Below, piece after piece: positions 41,252 through 47,108 of a stretch of 64,000 nt of DNA. Every line of letters starts with the position of its first letter. The first letter of the stretch is position 1. The stretch covers positions 62,001 to 126,000 of the forward strand of contig NZ_CP186540.1 in NCBI RefSeq assembly GCF_049389645.1, in the 5' to 3' direction. The notes under the pieces were generated by a model. The model saw only the letters and a list, made by a program, of their open reading frames with translations. It was not told the origin of the DNA and did no database searches. A program made the position numbers and the translations under genes. The stretch comes from Alkalibacterium sp049389645. GTDB lineage: Bacteria; Bacillota; Bacilli; Lactobacillales; Carnobacteriaceae_A.

Positions 41252-41532
41252 AAAATATCACCTTTGATAACCGCGTCAGGATCTATATAAATATTACCTT
41301 GATTTTCTATATGATTAATAACATCATTTAGTACCATTCCATATATTTCGATATTTCCTCCTCTATTAATTACTTTCCCATTTACCGTGCCTCGTAGTAT
41401 TAGCGTCCCTCCATATTCTACGGTTACACTGCTAGTTGCCATCCCTTTTAGTTCTAATTTACCGTCTCTTTTTACAAGCACATCATCGTTAATAATATTT
41501 TTAACGATACTATAATCACTTATGATAGTCAT
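41242..41532 (-). CDS. Bactofilin-like beta-helix small protein
   Basis: A 96-aa protein whose repeats of about 17 residues look like a right-handed beta solenoid: VLVKRDGKLELKGMATSS, VTVEYGGTLILRGTVNGK, VINRGGNIEIYGMVLND, IENQGNIYIDPDAVIKGD. The alternating hydrophobic pattern with Gly turns resembles bactofilin (polymer-forming) cores, but shorter. It sits alone between ArpU and TerS with a leader upstream and a terminator over its end. Possible roles include a phage or lysogen polymer; function unknown. Confidence 0.7.
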   Translation of the reverse strand: MTIISDYSIVKNIINDDVLVKRDGKLELKGMATSSVTVEYGGTLILRGTVNGKVINRGGNIEIYGMVLNDVINHIENQGNIYIDPDAVIKGDILDS

Positions 41533-41592
41533 TTTTCATACTCCTTTTTCTTTTCAGTATATCAAAAGAATAACTTCACCGAAAGAAGAAAA

Positions 41593-41615
41593 GAGCTATC
41601 CGGTTGGATTAGCCC
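41593..41615 (-). terminator. Leader hairpin upstream of the beta-helix gene
   Basis: The minus strand reads GGGCTAATCC, AACC, GGATAGCTC and then TTTTC. It is an imperfect stem with a short T-run, located between a promoter-like site and the gene, so it could act as an attenuator. Confidence 0.4.
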
Positions 41616-41705
41616 ATTAATCGTAAGCATAGAAGCTGAGGAACGTCTTTTCAAAGGAGGCCTTCTGTATGTGATTTCTCTCGCTCTATACTTTACCATA
41701 CTAAC

Positions 41706-41734
41706 ATTATAGTTTACCGCTCTGCCTAGAGTCA
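41706..41734 (-). promoter_or_regulatory. Candidate late promoter after arpU
   Basis: On the minus strand TGACTC is followed after 17 bases by a perfect TATAAT, inside the end of arpU. A poor -35 with a good -10 fits a promoter needing an activator such as ArpU. The 170-base leader from here to the 96-aa gene holds no convincing gene. Confidence 0.45.
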
Positions 41735-41746
41735 GCCAAATATCAG

Positions 41747-42160
41747 TCATATCTCTGCCAAAAGCCTGCCATTGTCATAGCCCTCAGCGAACTCAATCTG
41801 TGCTTTTCCTAACTCTCTGTAGAACGTGCGCTCACTCATGTTCAAATCATAATAAATCATCGTGTCCGTCATTTCTCGACTATCTATGTATCTATAGTGG
41901 AGAATCTGCCTTTTATAAGCATTCAGCTGATTCATAGCTCTGCCGATCTTCCATAGCTCCTGCTCTGCCGTTACCTTTCGTGCGACTGCATTACCTACCT
42001 GGTCACTCGTTTGCCCGCCTGATCCTTTCAATTCTAAGGAGAAAGTAGCCGTTATCTTAGGCGTGTACTCTTCATCAGCTAGTCTGGCCATTGAACGGTA
42101 ATGAGATAACAAGCGATGTACGTTTTCTTTTGTCTTTTCATTGTCGATTTCTGGAAACAT
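41747..42160 (-). CDS. ArpU-family late transcription regulator
   Basis: A 137-aa ArpU/RinA-type phage regulator of late genes. It has a helical N-terminus (KENVHRLLSHYRSMARLAD) and a C-terminal HTH of sigma-like type (DTMIYYDLNMSERTFYRELG, about residues 98-118). Such proteins activate the packaging-structural promoter in Gram-positive phages. It is the last gene before the late region, exactly where expected. Confidence 0.88.
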   Translation of the reverse strand: MFPEIDNEKTKENVHRLLSHYRSMARLADEEYTPKITATFSLELKGSGGQTSDQVGNAVARKVTAEQELWKIGRAMNQLNAYKRQILHYRYIDSREMTDTMIYYDLNMSERTFYRELGKAQIEFAEGYDNGRLLAEI

Positions 42161-42357
42161 TACACCAACCCCTCAATATAATTAAAGTCTCCGGTTCCTT
42201 TATAGGTCAATTTATAACGATCAAGCATGTTTGGTTCCGGTTCTACTTCATAACCTACATATTTCTTGCCTTTCCACCAACGCGCTTTCTGTGTCGGCGG
42301 ATTGCCCTCTGCGTGATACCAGAGGTATTGTGGAATGTTGGTGTAGTTGTCAGTCAT
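42160..42357 (-). CDS. Hypothetical early phage protein
   Basis: A 65-aa protein starting MTDNYTNIPQYLWYHAEG and rich in aromatic residues. Its stop overlaps the arpU start by 1 base (coupled). Similar Trp/Tyr-rich short proteins occur near ssb in Lactobacillales phages, but I recognise no function. Confidence 0.6.
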   Translation of the reverse strand: MTDNYTNIPQYLWYHAEGNPPTQKARWWKGKKYVGYEVEPEPNMLDRYKLTYKGTGDFNYIEGLV

Positions 42358-42372
42358 TGAGTCGCTCCTTTC

Positions 42373-42816
42373 TTAAAATGGTAGATCATCATCCGAAATA
42401 TCTATATCTTCATTCTTATCAAATGCGTCCTCTACGTCGTTTTTGCTGTTCTGCACATAATCACTCTCACTGCTGCTTGATTCCTTCTTAGACGTCTTCT
42501 TTGGCTCTAAGAACTTAACGTTCTCTGCTACTACTTCCGTCACATACACTCTCTTCCCGTCATTCCCTTCATAGTTGCGTGTTTGGATGCGTCCAGTCAG
42601 TCCGATTAACGATCCTTTGCTTGTGAAATTGGATAAGGCTTCTGCGGTCTTCTTCCAAACCACACAATTGATGAAATCTGTTTCTTTCTCTCCATTTGCA
42701 TTTGAGAAGGGTCTTTCGACGGCTATGTTGAAACTAGCAACCGCCAGTCCGCTACCTGTGTACTTTAATTCTGGATCGCGTGTTAATCTGCCTACTAATA
42801 CTGTATTATTTATCAT
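42373..42816 (-). CDS. ssb: Single-stranded DNA-binding protein
   Basis: A 147-aa OB-fold SSB. The N-terminal 105 residues carry NNTVLVGRLTRDPELKYTGSG, FINCVVWKKTAEAL and LIGLTGRIQTRNYEG. The acidic C-terminal tail ends DISDDDLPF, the tip used to recruit partner proteins. It is part of the phage recombination and replication module. Confidence 0.95.
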   Translation of the reverse strand: MINNTVLVGRLTRDPELKYTGSGLAVASFNIAVERPFSNANGEKETDFINCVVWKKTAEALSNFTSKGSLIGLTGRIQTRNYEGNDGKRVYVTEVVAENVKFLEPKKTSKKESSSSESDYVQNSKNDVEDAFDKNEDIDISDDDLPF

Positions 42817-42886
42817 TTACCACATCTCCCTATCGTTTGCTATTCGGTCTAACGGTTCATTAATACGTGCTGCAGCCATCCCATCG

Positions 42887-43120
42887 TCACGCTTCCTCTT
42901 CGATAAAGAATATCCACGGATCAACATTGAACGCTTCGCATAACGCTGCGATAGTCTTAGCTGAAAATGTCCCATGATTTTCGCATGTCTGCAATGTTTG
43001 TCTATAAATACCCGTCTTTTCTGCTAAATCCTCTATGGTCCAGTCTCTTTCTTCGCGTTCTTTTCTTAGATTTACTTTGAATATGCCTTTAATCGTTTCA
43101 GGTGTGATTGCCATATTCAT
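42887..43120 (-). CDS. XRE-family HTH protein
   Basis: A 77-aa Cro/CI-type HTH protein with the helices KEREERDWTIEDLAEKTG and RQTLQTCENHG at about residues 20-45, followed by a short acidic end. It overlaps the stop of rusA by 4 bases. There is no dimerisation or cleavage domain. It is likely a regulator of the early operon. Confidence 0.78.
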   Translation of the reverse strand: MNMAITPETIKGIFKVNLRKEREERDWTIEDLAEKTGIYRQTLQTCENHGTFSAKTIAALCEAFNVDPWIFFIEEEA

Positions 43121-43494
43121 ATATTTTCCTCCTTCACAGTTATCTCAACAACTGACAGAACTGAGTTGTCTATGACGAATTCGTCTTCAAAGCCGGTAAT
43201 ATGATTCAAGTTATCATTCAGAATCAATTTTGCCTCCTGCATGCCATCTAAAATGAATTTCTTCGCGCTTGCTATGTTATCCGCATCTTTCCTTTTATTT
43301 GGTACAATCCATTTAAACTTCAATTTGCACGGTGTTTTAATTTCAAAGCCTTCTGTCATGGCCCTCAGTACGTGCATTTTGCAAAAGTAAGTATTCGTCT
43401 TTTTTATCTTAGCTCCTTTAGCCCAGTGCGTTCGCTGGGCATTGGAGTATTCATTCATGCTTGCTAGAGGTAACGGAATGATCAGTTTAGTCAT
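43117..43494 (-). CDS. RusA-family Holliday junction resolvase
   Basis: A 125-aa endonuclease of the RusA family. The acidic catalytic region is KRKDADNIASAKKFILDGMQ (about residues 66-85) followed by ILNDNLNHITGF. It would resolve branched replicative DNA before packaging. It overlaps the neighbour genes at both ends by 4 to 8 bases. Confidence 0.92.
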   Translation of the reverse strand: MTKLIIPLPLASMNEYSNAQRTHWAKGAKIKKTNTYFCKMHVLRAMTEGFEIKTPCKLKFKWIVPNKRKDADNIASAKKFILDGMQEAKLILNDNLNHITGFEDEFVIDNSVLSVVEITVKEENI

Positions 43495-43669
43495 TCGGAT
43501 TGCTCCCTCCGTAATACGTATTCAAACGTCCGTGATAATCATGTGCAGCTAACTCTTCTTCTCTGTCGATCAGCTGTTGAATCAATGCATTGCCTTCAAG
43601 TTCAGGTAGCGACGCCTTGAAAACAGTGCTGTCGTATTTCTTGATGATGATTTGTACTGAATCACTCAT
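43487..43669 (-). CDS. Hypothetical early protein
   Basis: A 60-aa protein from the ATG at 43669 (begins MSDSVQIIIKKYDSTVFK) behind AAGGAGC; a longer frame to 43702 is less likely. It overlaps the HTH gene upstream by 8 bases and rusA downstream by 8. No family recognised. Confidence 0.6.
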   Translation of the reverse strand: MSDSVQIIIKKYDSTVFKASLPELEGNALIQQLIDREEELAAHDYHGRLNTYYGGSNPND

Positions 43670-43895
43670 TGTTTGCTCCTTCCTCATAATGCTTGACATC
43701 AACTTCTTCTCTTAATTCATCTAAACTTACTTCTAGAGCATCGGCTAGCTTACATGCAGTGGTAAAATTAATATCTTTTTTCTGTCCGTTAACGATGTTA
43801 TATATCACAGGTGTAGCTATTCCAGCTCTAAGTGCAATCTGCCTATTTGTTGACTCATTCTCCTTAATCAATTTAATAATCTTCTTCAAATACAA
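43662..43895 (-). CDS. XRE-family HTH regulator
   Basis: A small Cro/CI-type protein of 75 to 77 aa (KKIIKLIKENESTNRQIALR, GIATPVIYNIVNGQKK for the recognition region, residues about 2-60). The start is a TTG, at 43895 or 43889. It is transcribed divergently from the plus-strand 66-aa gene, and an inverted ATACAAC/GTTGTAT pair brackets the shared promoter region (43890-43949). It probably represses that region and itself. Confidence 0.78.
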   Translation of the reverse strand: MYLKKIIKLIKENESTNRQIALRAGIATPVIYNIVNGQKKDINFTTACKLADALEVSLDELREEVDVKHYEEGANNE

Positions 43896-43943
43896 CGCAT
43901 CCTATTCTATATATTGATATTTTTTACGTATTTAATCTATATG

Positions 43944-43972
43944 TTGTATCGTTCGCTATAACTTGATATAAT
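43944..43972 (+). promoter_or_regulatory. Promoter of the embedded plus-strand gene
   Basis: TTGTAT, a 17-base spacer and a perfect TATAAT lie about 65 bases before the TTG start at 44039. The -35 overlaps one half of the ATACAAC/GTTGTAT inverted repeat, suggesting control by the divergent HTH protein. Confidence 0.6.
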
Positions 43973-44038
43973 GTATACGTATAATCTTTTAATTTAAAGA
44001 TTTATATAAATAATAAATATGAAAGTGAGGTGTTAAAC

Positions 44039-44239
44039 TTGACAGATGTAAATTTAAATACTTTCCCTAGTAATCGTGTTGATGCTTTATCTTTACTCTT
44101 TTTAGAAAATCAAGATTTGAGTTCGCTTTCACCAGAAGAGATTGCTCAACGTTATCTCGAAGCTAATAACGAAATAAGACATGCCTTTAGAAATAAAAGC
44201 AACACAGATAAAAATGGTGTGCGTCATATCGTTTTATAA
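44039..44239 (+). CDS. Embedded plus-strand small protein
   Basis: A 66-aa protein reading (M)TDVNLNTFPSNRVDALSLL, with ENQDLSSLSPEEIAQRYLEA following. GTGAGGTG lies seven bases before the TTG start at 44039; the GTG at 44030 is weaker. I recall similar small proteins from Lactobacillales phages but know no function. It is the only plus-strand gene inside the lytic region, has its own promoter, and runs head-on into the 45-aa minus gene with one base between stops. It may be expressed in the lysogen. Confidence 0.65.
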   Translation: MTDVNLNTFPSNRVDALSLLFLENQDLSSLSPEEIAQRYLEANNEIRHAFRNKSNTDKNGVRHIVL

Positions 44240-44240
44240 T

Positions 44241-44378
44241 TCAAATTCCAAGTGTACTTACCAACGCTGCTATGGCTGAAATCATGGCAGCGTTTTGTTG
44301 TTCAACCGCTTCTTTCATTGCTAATTGAGCTTGTTTTAACATATTCATTCTTATTGCATTTACTTCTTTTTCATTCAT
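44241..44378 (-). CDS. 45-aa hypothetical protein
   Basis: A short gene reading MNEKEVNAIRMNMLKQAQLA, ending AALVSTLGI, preceded by a perfect AGGAGG eight bases before ATG. It is an amphipathic, Ala-rich helix that could insert in or lie on a membrane. It sits in the early operon between the 110-aa gene and the convergent plus-strand gene. No family known. Confidence 0.6.
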   Translation of the reverse strand: MNEKEVNAIRMNMLKQAQLAMKEAVEQQNAAMISAIAALVSTLGI

Positions 44379-44394
44379 CTTTTTCACCTCCCTC

Positions 44395-44727
44395 CTAAAA
44401 TAAACTCACTTGTTTAACATCCTTGTCGTATAGCTTGTCAATCCACTCCTGGACTGTTTGACTGGATCGTGTCGTATAGATGCATGTCTCGACCGTTGAC
44501 CCTTGAGTGAACAGCTCTTTCAGTTGCCCGTCTCTATCAGTAACCATAATCGTCCAGCCGTAACGCCTACGTTCTGTATAAAAAGCGTTGTCTGCTATCT
44601 CGATAATCTCTTCATACTCATAGGTTTCTTTCTCTGCATGTATCAGGATGTTTTTAGCTCCGTTGATTTCCTGCAATTTGTAATTACCGTCTGGATTTAA
44701 TAGAACGGTAGGGAAATGGTGGATCAT
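44395..44727 (-). CDS. Hypothetical early protein
   Basis: A 110-aa protein (starts MIHHFPTVLLNPDGNYKL) that overlaps the end of the DnaD-like gene by 4 bases, so it is co-expressed with it. It is mixed alpha/beta with WTIMVTDRDGQLKELFTQGS in the middle. In other phages this slot often holds a helicase loader or a small replication factor, but there is no Walker motif here. Function unknown. Confidence 0.6.
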   Translation of the reverse strand: MIHHFPTVLLNPDGNYKLQEINGAKNILIHAEKETYEYEEIIEIADNAFYTERRRYGWTIMVTDRDGQLKELFTQGSTVETCIYTTRSSQTVQEWIDKLYDKDVKQVSLF

Positions 44728-45635
44728 GTCTTCATCCCCTTCTTCGCTCTAATCTCTTTCAGACGTTTTTGAAATGATGCTTCTTCTTCAGGCGATACCT
44801 CTTCATCTTCTTCTTGGTTGTCTACCCAGTCGGGTAGGGTTTCGGTTTTGGTGTTGTTAGAGTAATTTCCTTTTCTAGCTTTTGATAACGATTCAGCATT
44901 TGCTGCATCCAGTGTCTTGATTCCTTTTTTAGCCCACTGCTTTAATATGCCTTTTGCATATGCGTATTCAGCGTTCTTCTCAATTGCTTTCTGTAAAGCT
45001 AAGATGACGACTTCTTTAGATAAGTCATTAATCCAATATTCGATATCTTCTGTAATGAAAGGTGTTTCGATTCCAAAATTCTCTTGATAAAAACGATGAA
45101 CGTTGACGTCGGTGTTCTCTTCTTCTACTTTAGTTTTATTTACTTTAGTTTCCTTTACTTTACTTTGTGTGTTTCCGCCAGTAGAAACTACTTCAATGTT
45201 ATCTTCTGTCGGGTTTCTATCAGTAGAAACTACTTGTGAAGTGGGTTTCTTCTCGTAGAAACTATTTAAGTTAGGCCTAGTCGGAGCTGTTGCCTTTCTG
45301 TTCTTATAAACATCAGAGATATTATCCACGAAATTTTGACACCAGATGACTTCTTTTTCCCATAATTCATTGTCGATGGCTCCGAGATCAGCTAGTAAAT
45401 TTAATATGCTACGAGCAGAAATATCATCCTGTTGAGTTTTCGCTAGTAGAAACTGCCAATGAGAAGAGTTTCTACAGTCATATAAATGTCCGTCAGTGGT
45501 AGCTAATAATTCAAGCAGCTTAAACCAAAAGGCGTAACCATCATTACCGAATTTCGATTCGAGAATGAACATGGTTTTTCCGCTATTAGCTATATGAGGG
45601 AAATAATCGACTGTTTGTTTTTTTGGTCTTGCCAT
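44724..45635 (-). CDS. DnaD-like replication initiator
   Basis: A 303-aa phage replication protein. Residues about 1-105 match the DUF4373/Lin1244-type N-terminal winged helix (YFPHIANSGKTMFILESKFG, DGYAFWFKLLELLATTDGHL). A linker of about 60 residues follows (VVSTDRNPTED, VVSTGGNTQS). Residues about 175-245 are a DnaD-type C-terminal domain (FYQENFGIETPFITEDIEYW, YAKGILKQWAKKGIKTLD). It would recognise the phage origin and help load helicase. The linker DNA carries iterons, as the lambda O gene does. Confidence 0.88.
   Translation of the reverse strand: MARPKKQTVDYFPHIANSGKTMFILESKFGNDGYAFWFKLLELLATTDGHLYDCRNSSHWQFLLAKTQQDDISARSILNLLADLGAIDNELWEKEVIWCQNFVDNISDVYKNRKATAPTRPNLNSFYEKKPTSQVVSTDRNPTEDNIEVVSTGGNTQSKVKETKVNKTKVEEENTDVNVHRFYQENFGIETPFITEDIEYWINDLSKEVVILALQKAIEKNAEYAYAKGILKQWAKKGIKTLDAANAESLSKARKGNYSNNTKTETLPDWVDNQEEDEEVSPEEEASFQKRLKEIRAKKGMKT
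45121..45267. repeat. Iterons and AT-rich tract: candidate phage replication origin
   Basis: Three 23-base copies of GTTTC-(7 or 8)-GTAGAAACTA(C/T)TT start at 45171, 45213 and 45245, inside the linker of the DnaD-like gene. A fourth copy (GTTTTCGCTAGTAGAAACT) is at 45436-45454 and an inverted core AGTTTCTAC near 45478. On the left, 45121-45167 is a repetitive AT-rich pyrimidine tract (TTTACTTTAG/TTTACTTTAC) that could be the unwinding element. The copies are in different codon phases, so protein repetition does not explain them. Confidence 0.65.
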
Positions 45636-45646
45636 TTCTTCACCAC

Positions 45647-46339
45647 CTAACCTATATATACTGGCGTCCCCGTCAGCTCTTGTATCTCTCGTTTAAATCG
45701 TTTCTCATCAGAATTGTTATTCGATAAATGTAAGAGCCATACTTCATTCAACTGGCTCATGTCGTTCGATTTGATGAACGTCTTCACGTTTCCGAGTTCA
45801 AAGTGACTCTTGATCACCCGTTTCTTTAGGAACGCTCCTACTCGCTTATTTGCCACATTCTCGTTCAAGATGTCTAAGGCGTAATTGCATTCAAGCATTA
45901 AGTGCGTTACACCTGGAAACTTGTATTTGATGTAGTACGTATCTGTTGCGAAAAGAATCTTGTTGCCGGATGGCGTCTGGATGAAAAAACCTAAAGGTTC
46001 GGCCACATCATGCTGCACATCGAACGGCAAGATGATCCAATCGTTTAGTGCATATTGTTTAAGCGATTCAAGTACGTGCGTTCTGTGTTTAGGTAAATCC
46101 AAAGCTTCGGCTGTACCTTTACTTGCATAAACGTCTACTCCTGATAGCGAGAGTAGGTTTTGAGCGTGTTTCGAATGGTCTCCATGTTCATGAGTGATGA
46201 GGCAGCCAACAACTGACTGCCAATCCACATCACGCATTTTCTTTAGATCGATACCGGCTTCTAACATCAACGATTCATTACCATCAGTTATGATATATGC
46301 GTTGCCGGCACTACTTGATCCATAAACTTTAATCTCCAT
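45647..46339 (-). CDS. MBL-fold metallohydrolase
   Basis: A 230-aa metallo-beta-lactamase-fold protein of the YycJ/WalJ-like branch: KVYGSSSAGNAYIITDGNES at the N-terminus, the metal motif THEHGDHSKHAQNLL near residue 50, and ILFATDTYYIKYKF near 125. Several members of this fold are nucleases. Here it lies between the Bet annealase and the DnaD-like initiator in all-overlapping order, so a role as nuclease in phage recombination is plausible but not proven. Confidence 0.85.
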   Translation of the reverse strand: MEIKVYGSSSAGNAYIITDGNESLMLEAGIDLKKMRDVDWQSVVGCLITHEHGDHSKHAQNLLSLSGVDVYASKGTAEALDLPKHRTHVLESLKQYALNDWIILPFDVQHDVAEPLGFFIQTPSGNKILFATDTYYIKYKFPGVTHLMLECNYALDILNENVANKRVGAFLKKRVIKSHFELGNVKTFIKSNDMSQLNEVWLLHLSNNNSDEKRFKREIQELTGTPVYIG

Positions 46340-46341
46340 AA

Positions 46342-47106
46342 CTAAAATTCCGGTTCGTCTGGCATTAAATCATTCAAATTTTTAAACATAGATCCTTGTT
46401 CCTGGGAATCTTCAACTTTCTCAGCTGTTTTCATGGGTTTATCTTTTTTAACTTCTTTGGGTCTTTCAAAATCGACAATGGTTTGATTTGCCTTTTCATT
46501 CACTTCTTCTTCGACTTCAGCTTCAATATTACGAGGTTCAGAGGAAGGCGGTGCTTCTTCTTCGGTGTACATGGCTCCGACGTTATCTGGAAACGCCTCT
46601 CTCATCGCGTTGACAATAGCCGTTTTACGGATCATGTTCAACGGCATAGTATTCCACGTTGATTGGCCTTTGCTGAATTCTTTAAAGGATATTTTGACTG
46701 AGACTGGTCTCTCTCTATCTTTACGGTAAATGACCGCCCAGCCACCTATTAACTTATCCTCGTCTAGCTTAATGGCTCCTTCGATTTCCACTATCTCTTT
46801 ATTTCTTTCACAAATAATTCCAGCGTTGAAGCCGTCGTATTGTGGGTGTGACTCGGCACGTTTCATAAATGCTTCTTTAGAAACGATGATTTGTGCATCT
46901 GATTTCCCGAACTTGACTAGATATGCTTCTTTAAGAAATGGATTTAATTTCTGATATTTACAAAGGTTAATGAACATGACCACTTCTTGATCAGTTACAT
47001 CTCCATTGCCACTAACCAAGAAACTCTTAACCATTGCTCCAGTCAGCTTCACTTCTTCTCCGTTTACTTCAAATATTGATGCTCTTTCTAATAATTCATT
47101 CGCCAT
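46342..47106 (-). CDS. bet: Phage recombination protein Bet (RecT/Red-beta type annealase)
   Basis: A 254-aa single-strand annealing protein. The Bet signature is in residues about 35-175: FINLCKYQKLNPFLKEAYLV, SKEAFMKRAESHPQYDGFNA, LNMIRKTAIVNAMREAFPD. The C-terminus is acidic and disordered, a common SSB-contact region. It is directly downstream of a Rad50-like ATPase gene (2-base spacing) and upstream of an MBL-fold gene; no lambda-exo or RecE/YqaJ exonuclease is seen. Confidence 0.93.
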   Translation of the reverse strand: MANELLERASIFEVNGEEVKLTGAMVKSFLVSGNGDVTDQEVVMFINLCKYQKLNPFLKEAYLVKFGKSDAQIIVSKEAFMKRAESHPQYDGFNAGIICERNKEIVEIEGAIKLDEDKLIGGWAVIYRKDRERPVSVKISFKEFSKGQSTWNTMPLNMIRKTAIVNAMREAFPDNVGAMYTEEEAPPSSEPRNIEAEVEEEVNEKANQTIVDFERPKEVKKDKPMKTAEKVEDSQEQGSMFKNLNDLMPDEPEF

Positions 47107-47108
47107 GT

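Noticed and set aside
41562..41750. Minus-strand 62-codon frame between arpU and the beta-helix gene
   Set aside because: It overlaps a promoter-like site and a hairpin, has no ribosome binding site, and its protein looks random (basic, no pattern). The stretch is better read as a leader.
42817..42879. 20-aa frame (MAAARINEPLDRIANDREMW) directly upstream of ssb
   Set aside because: It ends one codon before the ssb start, as a coupled leader peptide would, but it has no clear ribosome binding site and is too short to separate from chance.
42231..42943. Plus-strand open frames opposite ssb and the HTH gene
   Set aside because: They are mirror frames of well-supported minus-strand genes, with no ribosome binding sites. 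The same applies to plus-strand frames opposite rel, aspS, the tape measure, terL, the Rad50-like gene and dnaK.
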